Counted from the first letter of the stretch, positions 43,903 to 56,188 are shown. The stretch is 64,000 nucleotides of DNA from Lasiosphaeris hirsuta (GCA_030549175.1 JAUKUA010000002.1:4526001-4590000), one strand, 5' to 3'. Notes: a model not told the origin generated them from the sequence alone. A program made the numbers and translations.

Positions 43903-45119
43903 CGCAGAGGTGGCTGAACAATGGAGACATGCTGTCTTGGAGGATGTAATTCCAAACGCGTGACCGGACTACCCGAGGCCGAGAGTCCAAGGTCGAGAAT
44001 AGCTCTCGATGCAAATATAAGGGGTGTGGTATTTTTGGGGCTTCGTTTGACGAGAGTGAAGGCATAGTATAGTAGTTCGACCCTGTTGCGGCTTGGTTGG
44101 GAGGGACGTGGGGATGAGCAGTTCGCCAAGATGACCAGATGAGGATCCTCCAAGATTCACGGACAGGCAATGGACCTACTCAGCCAACAACCTTCCGCTC
44201 AATCATGAGAATGAGAAACGGGCGGGGTGACACCTAGAGACCAAACGTAGAAGCGGGAGGGGGGGGGGGGGGGGGGGAGAGGGGATAGGGGAACGTTATC
44301 ACACAACTATGGAAGGTACGATAGTGACTAATGTACTTTGCCTATGAAACACGTCTCAAAACATCGGATGGCCTACCACGGGTTTATAGGCTGGGCCAGC
44401 TGCCCCTCCTCTCAACTGAAACCGCAGAGTATCGGGGACGCCCGTGGTGCTGTGGGAGTAAGAGGACCGTTCTTTCCTTCGGGAGATGCTTGCACTCGGT
44501 TCGACCCCACGTTTTTGCAGTTATTCCTTTGTTTTTTATTTCCTTGTTATAGACGATTTCAACTCTTACCCAACTCCTCGCTGCCTTTGACGACTCATGT
44601 GGTGCCGTACTTGACGTCTTATCGATGTCGACTTCGGTGTGGCCCTTGAAGCAGTGAATAGCCACAACCATGCTGGTCTAAATCTGAGATAACCTACAGT
44701 GCCATGCCTTGGCCCTGCCATTTCCAGTTCCAACAGTCGCTCGGTATCCAAAAAAAAAAAAATTGTTTTCGCACACAAGTGCCGCTACTTCAGAGATGTG
44801 GGCAAGCAAAAGATGCCGGACTATGATAATAGTTGATACAGCTCTTGTATCTGCACGGTATGTTCGACGACCTTTGCGGTGGGGATAAGTCAGGGTCCAC
44901 GGCATGATACTAATCGCGTCCGGGCGTGACGGCCACGACGCTGTCACGTTCCGCCCTCGTACACACTACAATACTCCGAAGGTACTGAGTGACCAGACAA
45001 ATGGATTCACATGCGATACCACGGAAGTGTCTCTGGATAAACACAAACTCGCAAGTCCCAACCCACCCGTGAAATCTGCCGTACGAGTGGGAAGTATCAC
45101 CGTGACTCCAGAAGCCCGC
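43903..45119. other. Intergenic with homopolymer tracts
   Basis: Contains a 19-G run (44259-44277) and a 12-A run (44751-44762). No gene supported. Confidence 0.5.
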
Positions 45120-46001
45120 CTAAGGAGGCGGGCTCGAAAACATGGTTCCTTGTGTTGGCTTGGATGGGTCGCTTACTGCCTCGTAGCGTAGGCACTGACA
45201 ATTGGCGTCGTCCTTGAAGCAAGCCATTTCGGGGAAAGGGAGTTGGGGGAACGAGGGGAAAAGAATCGCGGCTGCGCTTTGTCGATAGCTCTGGAACAGC
45301 GCCCTCATCTTCGACGCGGGCGCCCGCCCGTCCGGGGTGAGAGAGAAGACGTCGATACCGATGTGGGGTTCCCGCTCAAAATTCAGGATCACAATCCACG
45401 AATCCAATGTGTGCGTTTTGTTCTCGAGACTGGCCCGGGGCCAGGTTGGAACGTCCTCGTCCTCGACTCTCCAGCGTCTGTCGTGGCTCGGGTCGCGGTA
45501 CTGGACGCTGAAGCCGTCGAGGCAGGCTTGGCCGTCGCGGGGATCGAGGCACTGCTGCCATTTGGACAGGTAGGGTTCTATATTGGCCCACGAGATGTTG
45601 ACATGCTCGCACAGACGAACGGCGTCCTGGCGGCCTGGGCATGGGTGGGCATCATGGCCGCCGCGGCTACAGCCATCGCATTTGAGGGCAAGGGGAGACC
45701 TCGACATAACTGGGCATTTGTGGGGGCGTCGAAGCCAGTCAGCGTCCGGGTTGTCAGGAACACTGGGACGGAGCCTGAGCATGCGGCATCCGCCGCACCC
45801 TCCGTCATTCTGGATTCGACGCCAAAGTTCTCGCTTCACGTCTTTCGGAAAGCTGTTCTCCATCTCGAAGAAAATACGACCGGATTCCCACATAACGTAG
45901 CGGACACGCAGGGCCTTCCAAAATTCCGAGTCGTCGATAATCCGCCGAAACCTCCTTGTAGAAGTCTCCTCGGCAGTCCAATTTCCAGCGGCGGCTTTTT
46001 C
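45120..46001 (-). pseudogene. F-box-type fungal protein, 5'-truncated
   Basis: One long exon from a likely acceptor at 46002 (TTTAG) to the TAG at 45120, about 290 residues. It includes RIIDDSEFWKALRVRYVMWE, CGGCRML, a CxxC...H/C cluster (KCDGCSRGGHDAHPCPGRQD), LCEHVNISWANIEPYLSKWQ and QSYRQSAAAILFPSFPQLPF. These are hallmarks of a widespread fungal family that normally starts with an F-box. The N-terminal exon with the F-box is absent; upstream DNA turns abruptly into TpA-rich sequence without coding potential. The remaining exon has no internal stop, so the loss may be recent, or an exon may lie further upstream. Confidence 0.55.
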
Positions 46002-46400
46002 CTAAACTTAGCCCCCCAGTAGACATAACTTACTAACCGGACCGACTTCTACAACTCTTAGTAAGCCGCTACTATATAGTATCGACCCAGGGGGCCCCCT
46101 TACCAAGTCCCCCTACCGTACCGGGTATCTAGTCCTCATAATTTAAAGGTACTCATACCTTTCCTTAGCATAATACTTATACGGTAGCTTACCTTTATAT
46201 TTCTCTTTTAACCCGTTGTTACGTAGTAGAATGTAGATAGATTAGATAGTTTAGTCTGTTATGCGTAGTCCCTGCGCTCAATTAAGCACAGGGGGTGCAC
46301 TTCCATATAATGGCAGCGCGCCCTCCAGACTGATTACAAAAGGGCCATCCTTTCTTATATACAACACTACTATTATCATTGTAATATGTCATGTCAGCGT
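46002..46400. repeat. TpA-rich decayed DNA, probable transposon remnant
   Basis: About 400 bp with many TA dinucleotides, few CA, and no open frame (for example TAGATAGATTAGATAGTTTA), unlike its neighbours. This is the composition left by RIP on repeated DNA. The element type cannot be recognised. Confidence 0.45.
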
Positions 46401-46419
46401 CAAGGGAAGGACCACCTAA

Positions 46420-46779
46420 AATGATGCTCATCCAAGCGGTCCTAATTCCAGACTCTCAACAAAGGCTATAAAGCTACGCCTACCTATCGAGATCATTGAG
46501 AAGATCATTAAGACCCTTAAGAAGATGATCATGGTAGCCCTTGAGACCCCTAAGAAGATCGTCATAGCGGCGATTGAGACCCTTGAGGAGGTCGCCATGG
46601 CGGTAACTAAGCTGCCCTTCAAGATTTTTGATAAAGCCATTGAGTTCCCCGAGATTGACCCTAATCACCATGTTCATAACCATCGCGACCAACATCATTC
46701 TCGCAAACATCGCGCCGACAGTCATGGTCGCAACATGGTCATAATCATGATTACTGGATGTATCGTTTGCACCAATTAG
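46420..46779 (+). CDS. Amphipathic 11-residue-repeat ORF, doubtful
   Basis: The open frame from the stop at 46417 to the TAG at 46777 contains three 11-residue units, TLKKMIMVALE, TPKKIVIAAIE and TLEEVAMAVTK, after LPIEIIEKIIK, encoded by degenerate 33-bp repeats. A His-rich stretch (HHVHNHRDQHHSRKHR) follows. The first ATG is 46525. 11-mer amphipathic repeats bind lipid surfaces in other proteins, but expression of this frame is unproven. Confidence 0.22.
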   Translation, partial: NDAHPSGPNSRLSTKAIKLRLPIEIIEKIIKTLKKMIMVALETPKKIVIAAIETLEEVAMAVTKLPFKIFDKAIEFPEIDPNHHVHNHRDQHHSRKHRADSHGRNMVIIMITGCIVCTN

Positions 46780-49725
46780 AGGGGAACACCTACCGACAAC
46801 CCATTTAATATATCAAGCATGGGCTGGAGCTTGGAGCATGGCTGGAGTTTGGCGCATGGGTGGAATTTAGGTGCACAAGAGTTTACGAAATTCAGCGGCC
46901 ATTTTCCCTTCCTTCGATAGTTAGCCCTTGATGGCTTGGTGTTTTGTTTTCGTAATGGTTTTTTTTCCCCCGTCCTTAGGCGCGTGTGCCCCGCACCCAG
47001 ACAGACAGAGAGGCACGCAGAAGTAATGCCGTTACGTGAGGTGCTGCCGGGCCTCGAGCCGACCTCGGGTTCCACCTGGTGGCCAGCCCTATGAACCAAG
47101 ACCTTATTCCGTGCAACCCAACCTCGCATAGACTTTCCCTGCCAAACTTTGTATGGCTGGCTGGAAGGTATTTCACTGGGGAGCCCAAAAAGCCCAGAGT
47201 CAGGAGCGCCACCCGACAATTACCACTCTGTCGCAGCCCGACCCCTCGGTCCGCCAAGACCCTCCCCCACCCCTTCCAGCAAGGCTGCATGCACTTGTGT
47301 TCTGCGGCTTGAAAAGTAGATAATTAGCCAAAGCCAAGCTGGGCTCACGAGGAATCACGTGACGATGAGAACAGGTGGTCGTCGACATTTGGGTGGTGAA
47401 ACAAGCAGTCCTTGCTGCCGAGGATGACAGAGGCATTGGGTACAGCAGGAAGCGATTGTGGGCAAAATAGATCCAAAGCTCGTGGCTGGGTTGATGGCCA
47501 AGCCATCTTGGATATTTGGGGAAGCGAGGCGGCTTCCATCGCGGGTTGCCTGTCGGGCTGCAGCGTAGCAGATCCTGTGAAGCACCGCGTTAGCGCCGTC
47601 ACAGACATGTGCTTCTTTTGCAGCGACGAGGGAAAAGAAGGCAGCAAAAAAAGGGACGCTCAGACACTTTCCAGTAAGTTGAGCCCGGTTGTCGAGTTCA
47701 AGTAAACCTATTTTGGCGAGACCCATCCGAATCGATCTTCGCCATTCAGCAGCTAGTACGTCTGTGCGACTGATGGCGTCAAGATTGCAAGTTATTCATC
47801 CAATCAAGACTCCAATTGATGTGCGAAATGTGTGCTGTTCCAAGCACTCCGCAGGCTCCGCATGCTCCACTGTCCACACCCACCGCCCCCACTCCACCTC
47901 ATCTTTTCCTAGACAGCACAATACACACAGAATAACCCCATTGGTCCATAGCTTGTGTGTATGTTCCAACATCACCTCACCTTGGGTGCGCGGGGAAGAA
48001 GCTCCCAGCTGGCCAAATGAACTGTAAAATCCGGGTACGGATTAAACAGCAGCCACTTGTGAAAACGTCTAGGGCCACTCCTTCGAGAAGCGCAGACTTC
48101 CCTCCTGGAAACCCGGTTTCCATTTGCGTTGGTAGCGCCAGTACGGATCGGATCCACATTCAATCTTCGTCTTTCTTGCTCTTCCTGACCTACCTACCCC
48201 CAGTTTTCCGGTGGCGCCTCGTTTCCCCCTCGGTCTCGGTCAGTCACGGCGTGCTCCTCCCACTTTCCGGCCTTGACCTCGGCCGAAACCTGAGTGGCGG
48301 CGTCGTTAGTGAACAGTAGTTAGCTTTGGCGCCTGGTTCCAGATCCACAGTGGGTGGTCTCCACCCCCCCCGCAAAAGCAAATGAAGCCCGCGTTTCGAC
48401 TGGAGCACGACACCGCCGTTCATATTGCCACCTGCCCGTCATGGAACGGCCTGCGCTCGAATGGGGAGGCTGGACTCCGCCGCACAAATTGAGAGATCGG
48501 GCTGCACATATGAAGACAAGCTTCGAGCTAACTATTCCTCGACTGACCCTGGGAAAGCAAGTGGCTCGTGTGTTTGGGAAAAAACAAACGGTTGCTCTGT
48601 GCTCCCTGCCCCCTGTGCTTGCTGCCCTGGCCAGTAGTGTATTGGCTATGGACACTGGTCATAGGCATCGGTCATGATGCCACACAGGCCCGTGCGCATG
48701 GCGGTCCTAGCTAAGTCCCAGACCAGGCCAAGGAGAGGAGAGAGAGAGGGATTGCAAGAAGGGGAAAAAAAAAAAAAAAATTACTTCCGCCCTCCCAAGC
48801 CCCCCTCCCCCCCGCATGGCGACTGAGCGGGCAGGTAGCCGAGGCGGGTGTATCCGCGCTGCTGGCGAACACCCGTCGGATGTCTTTTGGGTGTGGTTTG
48901 GGCGGGCGATGAGGAACCTTGAGGAGCTGCGCTGCAGGTGCGTCTGTTCCAAATTCAGTCGGTGCTCTGTGTAATATAGACAGGACGGAACTACCTCCTA
49001 ATGTAGTATAGGTAGTACACCATTGTGTAATAAACCAAATCCAGCGTTCTGGGCCCTTCGGCCTGTCAAGTAGGTAACCAATGACATTGCAAGTCGGAGA
49101 TTCTCGTCCTTCTGGGGTAGTCAGGGGCCCCCGAGAACCTGTTGCTGACCTACACATGTTGCAATTCATGTCTTGCATTGGATTTATGTCCGTGTGGCCA
49201 ATGATGAGCGATGCCAAGATCAGTCTAGAAAAGCGAAGGGCCGAGCAAGCGAAAGATGCCCAACCACACACCGACATCAGCGATAGGTAGCACCCTGCCA
49301 GAAGTGAGTTTGTCCGTGCCTTCCTGGGAGCATCCATGGCCTGCGTGCGACCCGATCAACTTGCCACAGTAGTCGTGACAAAAGACACCCATACACAACG
49401 TCGTGAAAACTTGCTAACGATGTGATAGTGTCTCGCTTTGGGCACCGCTGCACCGAGGTGTCGTGGAGGGGGGTAGGGGGGGGGGGGGGGGGTCTCCACA
49501 CTCCCCTTTGCCCTAGGGTGACATGGGAACGATGGAATCATGCAGCCTATTTAGATCCGGCAGGTCTCCTAGAGGCACACCAATTTGGATCTTGATGTTT
49601 CTCTCTCTGGTCCTCCCCTCACTCGCAGCCTATGTCAACCGTGTGTCCAGCCACCTCCAAATACTTTCCCTCAGGCTTTCAGGTCTCGAGTTGCTGGTAG
49701 GGCCTAATCAAGCACCTGATACACC
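46780..49725. other. Gene-free stretch
   Basis: About 2.9 kb with no supported gene. It contains a 16-A run (48765-48780) and a 17-G run (49476-49492) plus short non-conserved frames. Confidence 0.5.
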
Positions 49726-51107
49726 ATGGCGTCCTCTGGCCAAGCTCCCCAACTGCCCCCAAACGCGCTTGAGGATAGGGCAGCAACTGTCATTGGCGTC
49801 GTTGCTTTTTGCCTCCTCTTCGCTACCTGTATGGTGGGTTTGCGGATATGGACGCGGAAAAAGATCATCAACCAGCTAGGTCTAGACGATTATGCCTGTG
49901 TTGCAGGTTTGGTTGGTGCCCTGTTCCAGTGTACCTACACATAAGCTGACGTTATTGGGCTAGTTGGTGACATATGGCTCTGGCATCTCCATTGCCCACA
50001 TGACAAGATATGGTTTGGGTAAACACGTCTACGTGATGAATCCGACGGATATCCCGCTCTACCTGAGGGTACGTAAAATTGTTGATTTGGCTGTCTGATT
50101 TCCTGCCCATCTTTTTGGCTGACTCGTCTTGGGGGGAGGGGGGGGGCACAGGACTTTTACCTGTCCATCATCTTCTACTGCGCCGCCCTGCTCGCTGTTA
50201 AGCTGACGTTCCTGTTCCAATACTACCGCGTATTGGCCGTGCAACAGATGCGCATCGTTTACCTGGTTGCCATTGTTGTTGTAGGCGGATGGGCGCTTTC
50301 GCAGCTTCTTGTCGGCATTTTTATCTGCCACCCAATCCAAGGATTCTGGGACTCGACTCTCGGGGCCACATGTATCCCCAACATCCCGCAGTGGTACATC
50401 AACGCGGCCGGCAACATCATCACGGACATTGCTGTGTTTGTTCTCCCACTCCCCGCCATATGGAAGCTCCAGCTCGGGAAGCAACAGAAGATTCTGTTAC
50501 TGTGTATCTTTAGTCTAGGTTTCTTGTGAGCCGCACGATCCCATGAGGCTTGACCATCAGTTGTGCCTGCTAACACTAGAAAAAAAGTACCGTGATGATT
50601 TCAATGATCCGCATCCGCTACCTCAAGCTCTTTGAGGATTTTCCGTGGGAGAATGTCGACTCGTCGCTCTGGTCCATCGGCGAACTCTGTTCGGCCCTCA
50701 CCTGCGCTTGTCTCCCCACTCTCCGGCCATTCCTTGCACGCCACTTCCCCAGCCTCGGCACCATCGTGGGAGCATCGAGCAGTGGATCGACTAGCAAGAG
50801 CGGCAAGAACAGTAAGAGCGGCGTCGGCTCGCGCCACACGGACCTTGAGAGCGCCAAGCACCACGGCATCAAGTCGTCGACCGGTGATGACGGTAGCGAG
50901 GTCGAGCTTGCGGGGACGAATAGCAACAAAGCCGGTGGCCCCTTGAGCGTGAACCCGGGACACTGTCGCGGGGCCAGTGAGGATAACACGAGTATCGATA
51001 GCTACAACAACAACAGCCCGGATGGTCTGGATTTGACCCCACACCCGCGGGGTGTGGGGGCGCGTACGTCGATTAGACGGGCGGGGCCCGAAGTGCTCCA
51101 GAGGTGA
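49726..51107 (+). CDS. Fungal rhodopsin-domain integral membrane protein
   Basis: Exons 49726..49911, 49964..50068, 50152..50525 and 50588..51107, 394 residues; all junctions in phase. Seven hydrophobic segments in the order typical of the fungal 'Rhodopsin' (PTH11-like, no CFEM) family: VIGVVAFCLLFATCMVGLRI, then GLDDYACVAGL, a YGLGKHV loop, FYLSIIFYCAALLAVKLTF, VAIVVVGGWALSQLLVGIF, the conserved CHPIQGFWD with CIPNIPQWYINAAGNIITD, VFVLPLPAIWKLQL, and FTVMISMIRIRYL. The soluble C-terminal 130 residues are Ser/Gly/Asn-rich. Such proteins act as plasma-membrane sensors or remain uncharacterised; no ligand can be inferred. The second intron holds a G-rich tract near its acceptor. Confidence 0.93.
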
Positions 51108-52190
51108 ACCTCACGGATAGTAGCTAAGCTCGGAGGGAAGTTTTACAGATTCGGCCCTCATAGCGAGGGCAGTATACCCAAGATACCTAGTTCTTCCCAG
51201 CGGCTCCAAATGAACGTTCTACCGAGATTACAGTCCCTGGTTTCCTCCCAGCCTTGCTGCCTCGCTCGCCCTACTTGATGGGGCTCTGCCTGCGCTAGGT
51301 TCCTTCATGCCCCGACTCTCTGCAGCCATTGCGACATCAAAATCAGGATCACGACTTACTTGTCCCCAATGGCGCTAGACTCTGGAGGTCGGAGATTTTC
51401 CCCGTTGTCAACTATGGTCCTCCGTGTCTTCAGGGATCTCCCTGACTGGTGGACCTGTCCACCCTTCTCGCAGCCTGATCTGTCGCGATTTGTTGGGAAT
51501 AAGGACACAATGTAAAATTCAGGACGGCAGTGCCGCATTTGTTAGCAGGCCTAACGGCCTAGCGCCTTGAAAGGCTGTATCTTGGCTTTTGCCGCAAGCA
51601 AAGTCCACCCTGATAGGCCCGAAGTCCTTGATATAGTTGTGTTGGATCGGATCTTGACGGCTGCAAAAGTGCGCGCGCGCAATTGAATGAGACTTACCAC
51701 GATCGTCAAAGTGCGCAGAAAACACCATCTGGCTGCGTTGCGCAGGTGCTGTAATTGCTGGGTGTGTTGCAGTTGCAAGGATTTGGTGGTGCTGTGGCCT
51801 GCAAGTGGTGGGTGCTGCAGCTGGCCAGCCGGCCTTGTTTGTGAGTCCCGATTTTGTCAGCCTCTTTTGAGGACTGGTCAACGTCTCCCCCGCTATACAA
51901 GGCAGCCGTAAATATGGGAACGGGGGTCTCTGAGCCGTGGATGAGCGACACTATTCCTTGTCTTATCAATCAGTGCGCTGAGTAATGCACTTTGTCAGCC
52001 TGCGACAATGGCTGACAATAGCTGAACAATGCGATCACCACAACCAGTCTTCAGACTCACCTATATCAACCGCAAAGTCGGCATTCCAAATCATCACAAC
52101 TTGGCTCACGCATCCAGCTATCACAAAGCCTTCAGCAACTCCCAACCCCCCAACACTAGCGAAAATACCGGGTACAACCCAAGAGTCAAA
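51108..52190. other. Intergenic
   Basis: Nothing supported; the last 200 bp form a C/A-rich leader before the SnoaL-like gene. Confidence 0.5.
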
Positions 52191-52595
52191 ATGTCCCTCT
52201 CAATCTCAACAACCCCCAAAGAGGTCGCAACCACCATCCGCACCCTCCTCTCCGAAAACCTCCTCTCCGTCTTCGCCGAGCGCGACGCCCCAGTCCGCAA
52301 AGCCGCCATCGAACGCATCTACACCGACGACGTCATCTGGTACGAAACCGACGGCACCGTCATCACCGGACACGCCGCGCTGGACAAACGGGCAGGCGAG
52401 CTGCTTGCTTCCAACCCAGGATTTGCCTTTTCGGCCGATGGGGAGAGTGTTGTCACGCAGAACTTGGGGATGCTGAGCTGGAAGTTTGGGCCGCCTGGGG
52501 CGCCGGACTTGATCAAGGGGTCGGATTTTGTGATTGTCGAGGGGGGGAAGATCAAGGCGCTTTGGACTGCTATTACAAACGTTCCTAGTCAGTGA
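52191..52595 (+). CDS. SnoaL/NTF2-like small protein
   Basis: Single exon, 134 residues from ATG 52191, chosen because conserved sequence begins there and the in-frame Met at 52029 only adds a low-complexity leader. The pattern AAIERIYTDDVIWYETDGTV, ITGHAALDKRAGELLASNP, LGMLSWKFGPPGAPDLIKGS and IVEGGKIKALWTAI is that of an alpha+beta cone (SnoaL-like, NTF2 superfamily). Members act as cyclases, isomerases or dehydratases, or have unknown roles. No adjacent biosynthetic gene supports a specific reaction. Confidence 0.85.
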   Translation: MSLSISTTPKEVATTIRTLLSENLLSVFAERDAPVRKAAIERIYTDDVIWYETDGTVITGHAALDKRAGELLASNPGFAFSADGESVVTQNLGMLSWKFGPPGAPDLIKGSDFVIVEGGKIKALWTAITNVPSQ

Positions 52596-53300
52596 GCTGC
52601 CTTTGCTTGATGCAACGAGGGTATGGTATGTGGTAGCATGTTCGAACAGTCAACCACGCTATAGTAACTGACTACCTAGTGTTGCTGTATATTTCGAGAC
52701 TTTGAAGTGTGTTGTTTATTGTATTCCCCCGTCACCGGAGGAGATTTAACCGAAGCCGCCCTGATGCCGGTTTACCTTTTAGACTGCACCCGCTTTAGTG
52801 TGGTCAATCACGACGGCGACCAAACAGCGGCCCGAGGTATGCCCAAACTTACTCCACCAACAAAGAACCTCTACTGACCAGTGGCAACCCGAAGTGCATC
52901 CTTCTTGTCAGCGGTTTAGACGGCTCTCCGTTTTACAACCAACTCAGGAAGCAATACAGCGAAGGCCCCACAAGAATACCGGCTTACCGGCCGATGCTTC
53001 AGTAGGTATAATAGCTCACAACACATTCAATTAGCAGGATTCACCCTGTGAAGCGCACAGAGAACCCGAGTCCGCTAAGTCTCGACTCAACTATATGCAC
53101 CATCAACTTGAGCTTGGTCATGCCCGACACGGCAGAAATACTAGTCGATAGCCTCCCGGATTTTGATCAGGCTCACGACACAAGGTCGAGGTGAACCCCG
53201 AGGGAATAAAGGTTACCACACGAATGTCTTGGTATCTAAGCAAAGTGGGCACTTACATATACCGCTTCACGCCAACTCTATTACTTACTAACCTGTTTGC
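52596..53300. other. Intergenic
   Basis: No gene supported. Confidence 0.5.
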
Positions 53301-53645
53301 ATGCTAGGAAGACAACGTGTCCAAATAGCCGCCTGTGATGCAGAAATATTGGACCCACGCGAAAGATACGGCATTGGGGAAATGCGTCATTCCAATTCAA
53401 TACTCGCCGGCCCCCATCCCCCTGTGCGCCCAGACTCGACGGTCAAAGAGCTGTGTCGTATGCAGTGCAAGCGGGACAAGGAGCTTGACGACTAGGATGA
53501 GATCGGTAACGAAGGGTGGATGCGGTATAATGAGGTGACCTTGGCCATTGGGTACGAAGGCCAGCTCAAATGGATGATCCGGGTTGGAGAAAACCAGGCG
53601 GAACAGGAAGTTGACGAAGTCGATGTGGAGTACTACTTCAGCTAA
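53301..53645 (+). pseudogene. Hypothetical gene relic with internal TAG
   Basis: One frame reads ELCRMQCKRDKELDD, TAG, then DEIGNEGWMRYNEVTLAIGY and an acidic end (EQEVDEVDVEYYFS) to a TAA near 53645. Sequence before and after the stop is equally protein-like and in the same frame, so the TAG (from CAG in CpA context) is probably a nonsense mutation. Family not recognised. More coding-like sequence in another frame follows at 53767-53987. Confidence 0.35.
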
Positions 53646-54006
53646 ACTAGGTATCATCTCTCTCCTATTCGAACTTGTTGCAAGGTATTTATTTTCTTCA
53701 GGATTGGACAAAACTAAGAAAGGGCCACTTCTGGTAAAGGAGCCCGAGGTGATGGGATACGAAAGTTGTACACCTACCTACCTTACGCAGTGCGGTCAGT
53801 TCAGAGGCAGAGGTATCGGTACATGGTGCGTGTGCATCTGTGGATGAACGAGCTGGATGATAAGCGCCTCACTTTGGGAGAGCTTGACGAGGGACTTTGG
53901 CAATCTGTGGATGGGCAGGAGCGCTTAGGTCTGACCCAAATTCAGAGGCCTGACAGCGCAATTTTCCACCACAGATATTTTCTCTAATTGGTAGTCAAGG
54001 CTGAAT

Positions 54007-54640
54007 TCACCATGTACTCCACCAGGCTTCGTCAGAGTTGCAGCCAAGTCCAGGCAGGTCCTGCTTGCCTTGGATCTCAGCCAAGTAGCTCGCCATATTA
54101 TCTTGGAGCGTCTTCCGGTGATGGATGCTCTTTAGCTTCGCCAGCAGCGCGCGAATCTCGAGGTTCGGTCCCCCAAGAGTATCTCAAAGCGCATCCTTTC
54201 GCACGAAACCTTTGGGTAGTCTGCGCCCAAAGTCATACTGGACGATGCCTTCACATGTAATGACGTCACCGAACAGGATCTCGTCGCGATTCGGGGTGAA
54301 AGGGAAAGCGCCGCAGATTCCCGCCACAGCGGCCAGCTTAATGTTGGGGAAGCTTGCTTGGCAGTTGGCGGCGACGGCGGCGGCGCTGGCCTTTCCCATG
54401 CCTGGCATATAGGCAATCACGACGTTGTGGCGGCCGATGGCACCGACAGAGTAAAGCATTGGGGTCGCCTGAGGCTTTGTAATACGGCGGATCGGCCCAG
54501 TGGTGGTCAAAGAGGGCGGTGATGGCATGGGCCTCTAGAGGAGAGCGCAAACCACAGCGATATATTGAAGTCACGACGTGTGGCCGGTCGCCGAGGGGAG
54601 TCGTTGTCGGGCGATCAGGCAGCTTGGGCACCTCCTTGTC
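54007..54640 (-). pseudogene. Nucleoside phosphorylase (PNP_UDP) domain pseudogene
   Basis: Clear match to the fungal PNP_UDP domain found at the N-terminus of NLR-like proteins: PLEAHAITALFDHHW, then SVGAIGRHNVVIAYMPGMGK, AAVAGICGAFPFTPNRDEI, FGDVITCEGIVQYDFGRRLP, and, after an in-frame TGA, DTLGGPNLEIRALLAKLKS. Breaks include the TGA at KDAL*DTLGG (CGA to TGA), one extra base before YSVGAIG, and two further single-base shifts around the expected DYAVVCALPLEAH segment. No NACHT/NB-ARC or repeat domain follows. This is a decayed NLR-type receptor fragment. Confidence 0.8.
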
Positions 54641-55260
54641 AGGGACGACATCCCCTGGGCCGTCAGGTAGGTGGGCGCCAGAGTGGAAGGTCGGGCGCCG
54701 GGGATTGATCGATCGGGTCCTGCTTGGTTTTGCATTGATGCAGTCCCCGCAAGAACCGCCGCAGCCCCAAACCCCGTGGGGGCTTCATTGTGGGCAATAA
54801 TGGAAAACTCTTGCTGGTCTGCTGAGATTCCGTCTCTCTGCACGAAGTGCGCCTTAACTCAGCTCTTGGAGCTTGGCTCGGAGAATAGGTGAAAGCACCA
54901 GGAGCCCTCCCTTGGCGGTTTCCTCTTGCGCCGAACCAACGCCAAGCAATGCCGCTCGACGGCCACTTGCCAGACATCCAGCTCAGGGCCATGGAGTCCA
55001 ATGATCACACTCTGAGGTGGGGAGGCCTCTCCGTTTGCCTCCGTTTTACTCCACACAAAGTGTCCATCAGTCCGAACGAGAATACGGCACCATGTAAGGA
55101 TAACGAGTAGGCGATTGACACACTCTACATTTTGACAGCGGACTTTAGACTATGCAAGACTCTCGAAAAACGGGAGCTCGACCTCCTTGGACCTAATATG
55201 TCACCGAAGTCGTTGCTCAACTTAGGATTGTTTGCTAAAGCCATTTATATCAAATATTTC
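54641..55260. other. Intergenic
   Basis: No gene supported. Confidence 0.45.
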
Positions 55261-55567
55261 CCTGTTTTCTAATCACGATTTAGTGTAGTGCGTGGCGGAA
55301 ACCACAAAGTTGCGGGTTGACAAAACCGTTTCTAATAAAGTCGGCATGCACAAAAGCCGGGGGGGGGCCACTGATGCTCTTGTCGTTTTCATTCAACTAA
55401 ATCTATATTTTGTGTGCCTAAAACCACTACAGTGGTATTATGGAGGGCTCCTCGTACTGTCACAAAAGCCCCTCCGGATTATGCATGCAGGCCTGTAGCC
55501 ACCACTATTTTCAACCTCGCCGCCGTCGCCATCAAGCTAACACAAATCCACACCCAACCTTCAATTC

Positions 55568-55612
<45 letters not shown>
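55568..55612. repeat. (AAC)n microsatellite
   Basis: Fifteen or so AAC units inside the transposon remnant. Confidence 0.95.
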
Positions 55613-55831
55613 TAATTAACGCAGTCAAATACTGCTTTTTCGGCTACAATAGTGCGTTATCTTCCTTCTAGACGATATAGATTGCTAACGCGCAAGTGGA
55701 ATAGGCGCGCAGAGCCTACAATAGCGGTGGCCGACAGCGACAGCGAGAGCAACCACAATCGTGAAGGTCCTATTATCCCGCTTTCCAACCCTCCCGCCAC
55801 GCACCCGCTCCTCACTACCAAATAAATCACC

Positions 55832-56188
55832 TTGGCCGACCTTGAAAGCGATCTACACGACTATTCGGCTCAGGCTAGCTTTGGCATTTACAAAACAAAT
55901 AACAAAGGCCATGCATTCTTCCAAGTAGTCTCCGTCAACAACATAGGGACGGCTTTTAGTTATGGGTTCGGCCAGATTAACACTGATCGTCAGGCAGGCT
56001 TTGACTGGCTCGTAGAGCAAGTTAATCATCGTCGTCAACAACTAGGAGCCAGCCCGCCGTCAGTTACTATCACGGACTTTGACGATGCCATACGTAACAC
56101 CATTGCGAACGTTTATCCAGACGCAAAGCCTCAACTCTGTATCTTCCACGTCAACAAGAACGTGATATTGAACGTCAAAGGTAAGTAG
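55832..56188 (+). pseudogene. MULE transposase fragment
   Basis: A 118-residue piece of the Mutator-like transposase catalytic domain: KGHAFFQVVSVNNIGTAFSY, FDWLVEQVNHRRQQLGA, the conserved TITDFDDAIRNTIANVYPDA (an Asp of the DDE triad lies in TDFD), and LCIFHVNKNV, where MULE proteins carry CxxH. It ends at a TAG shortly after. The rest of the transposase is not recognisable, so it is inactive. Confidence 0.82.
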
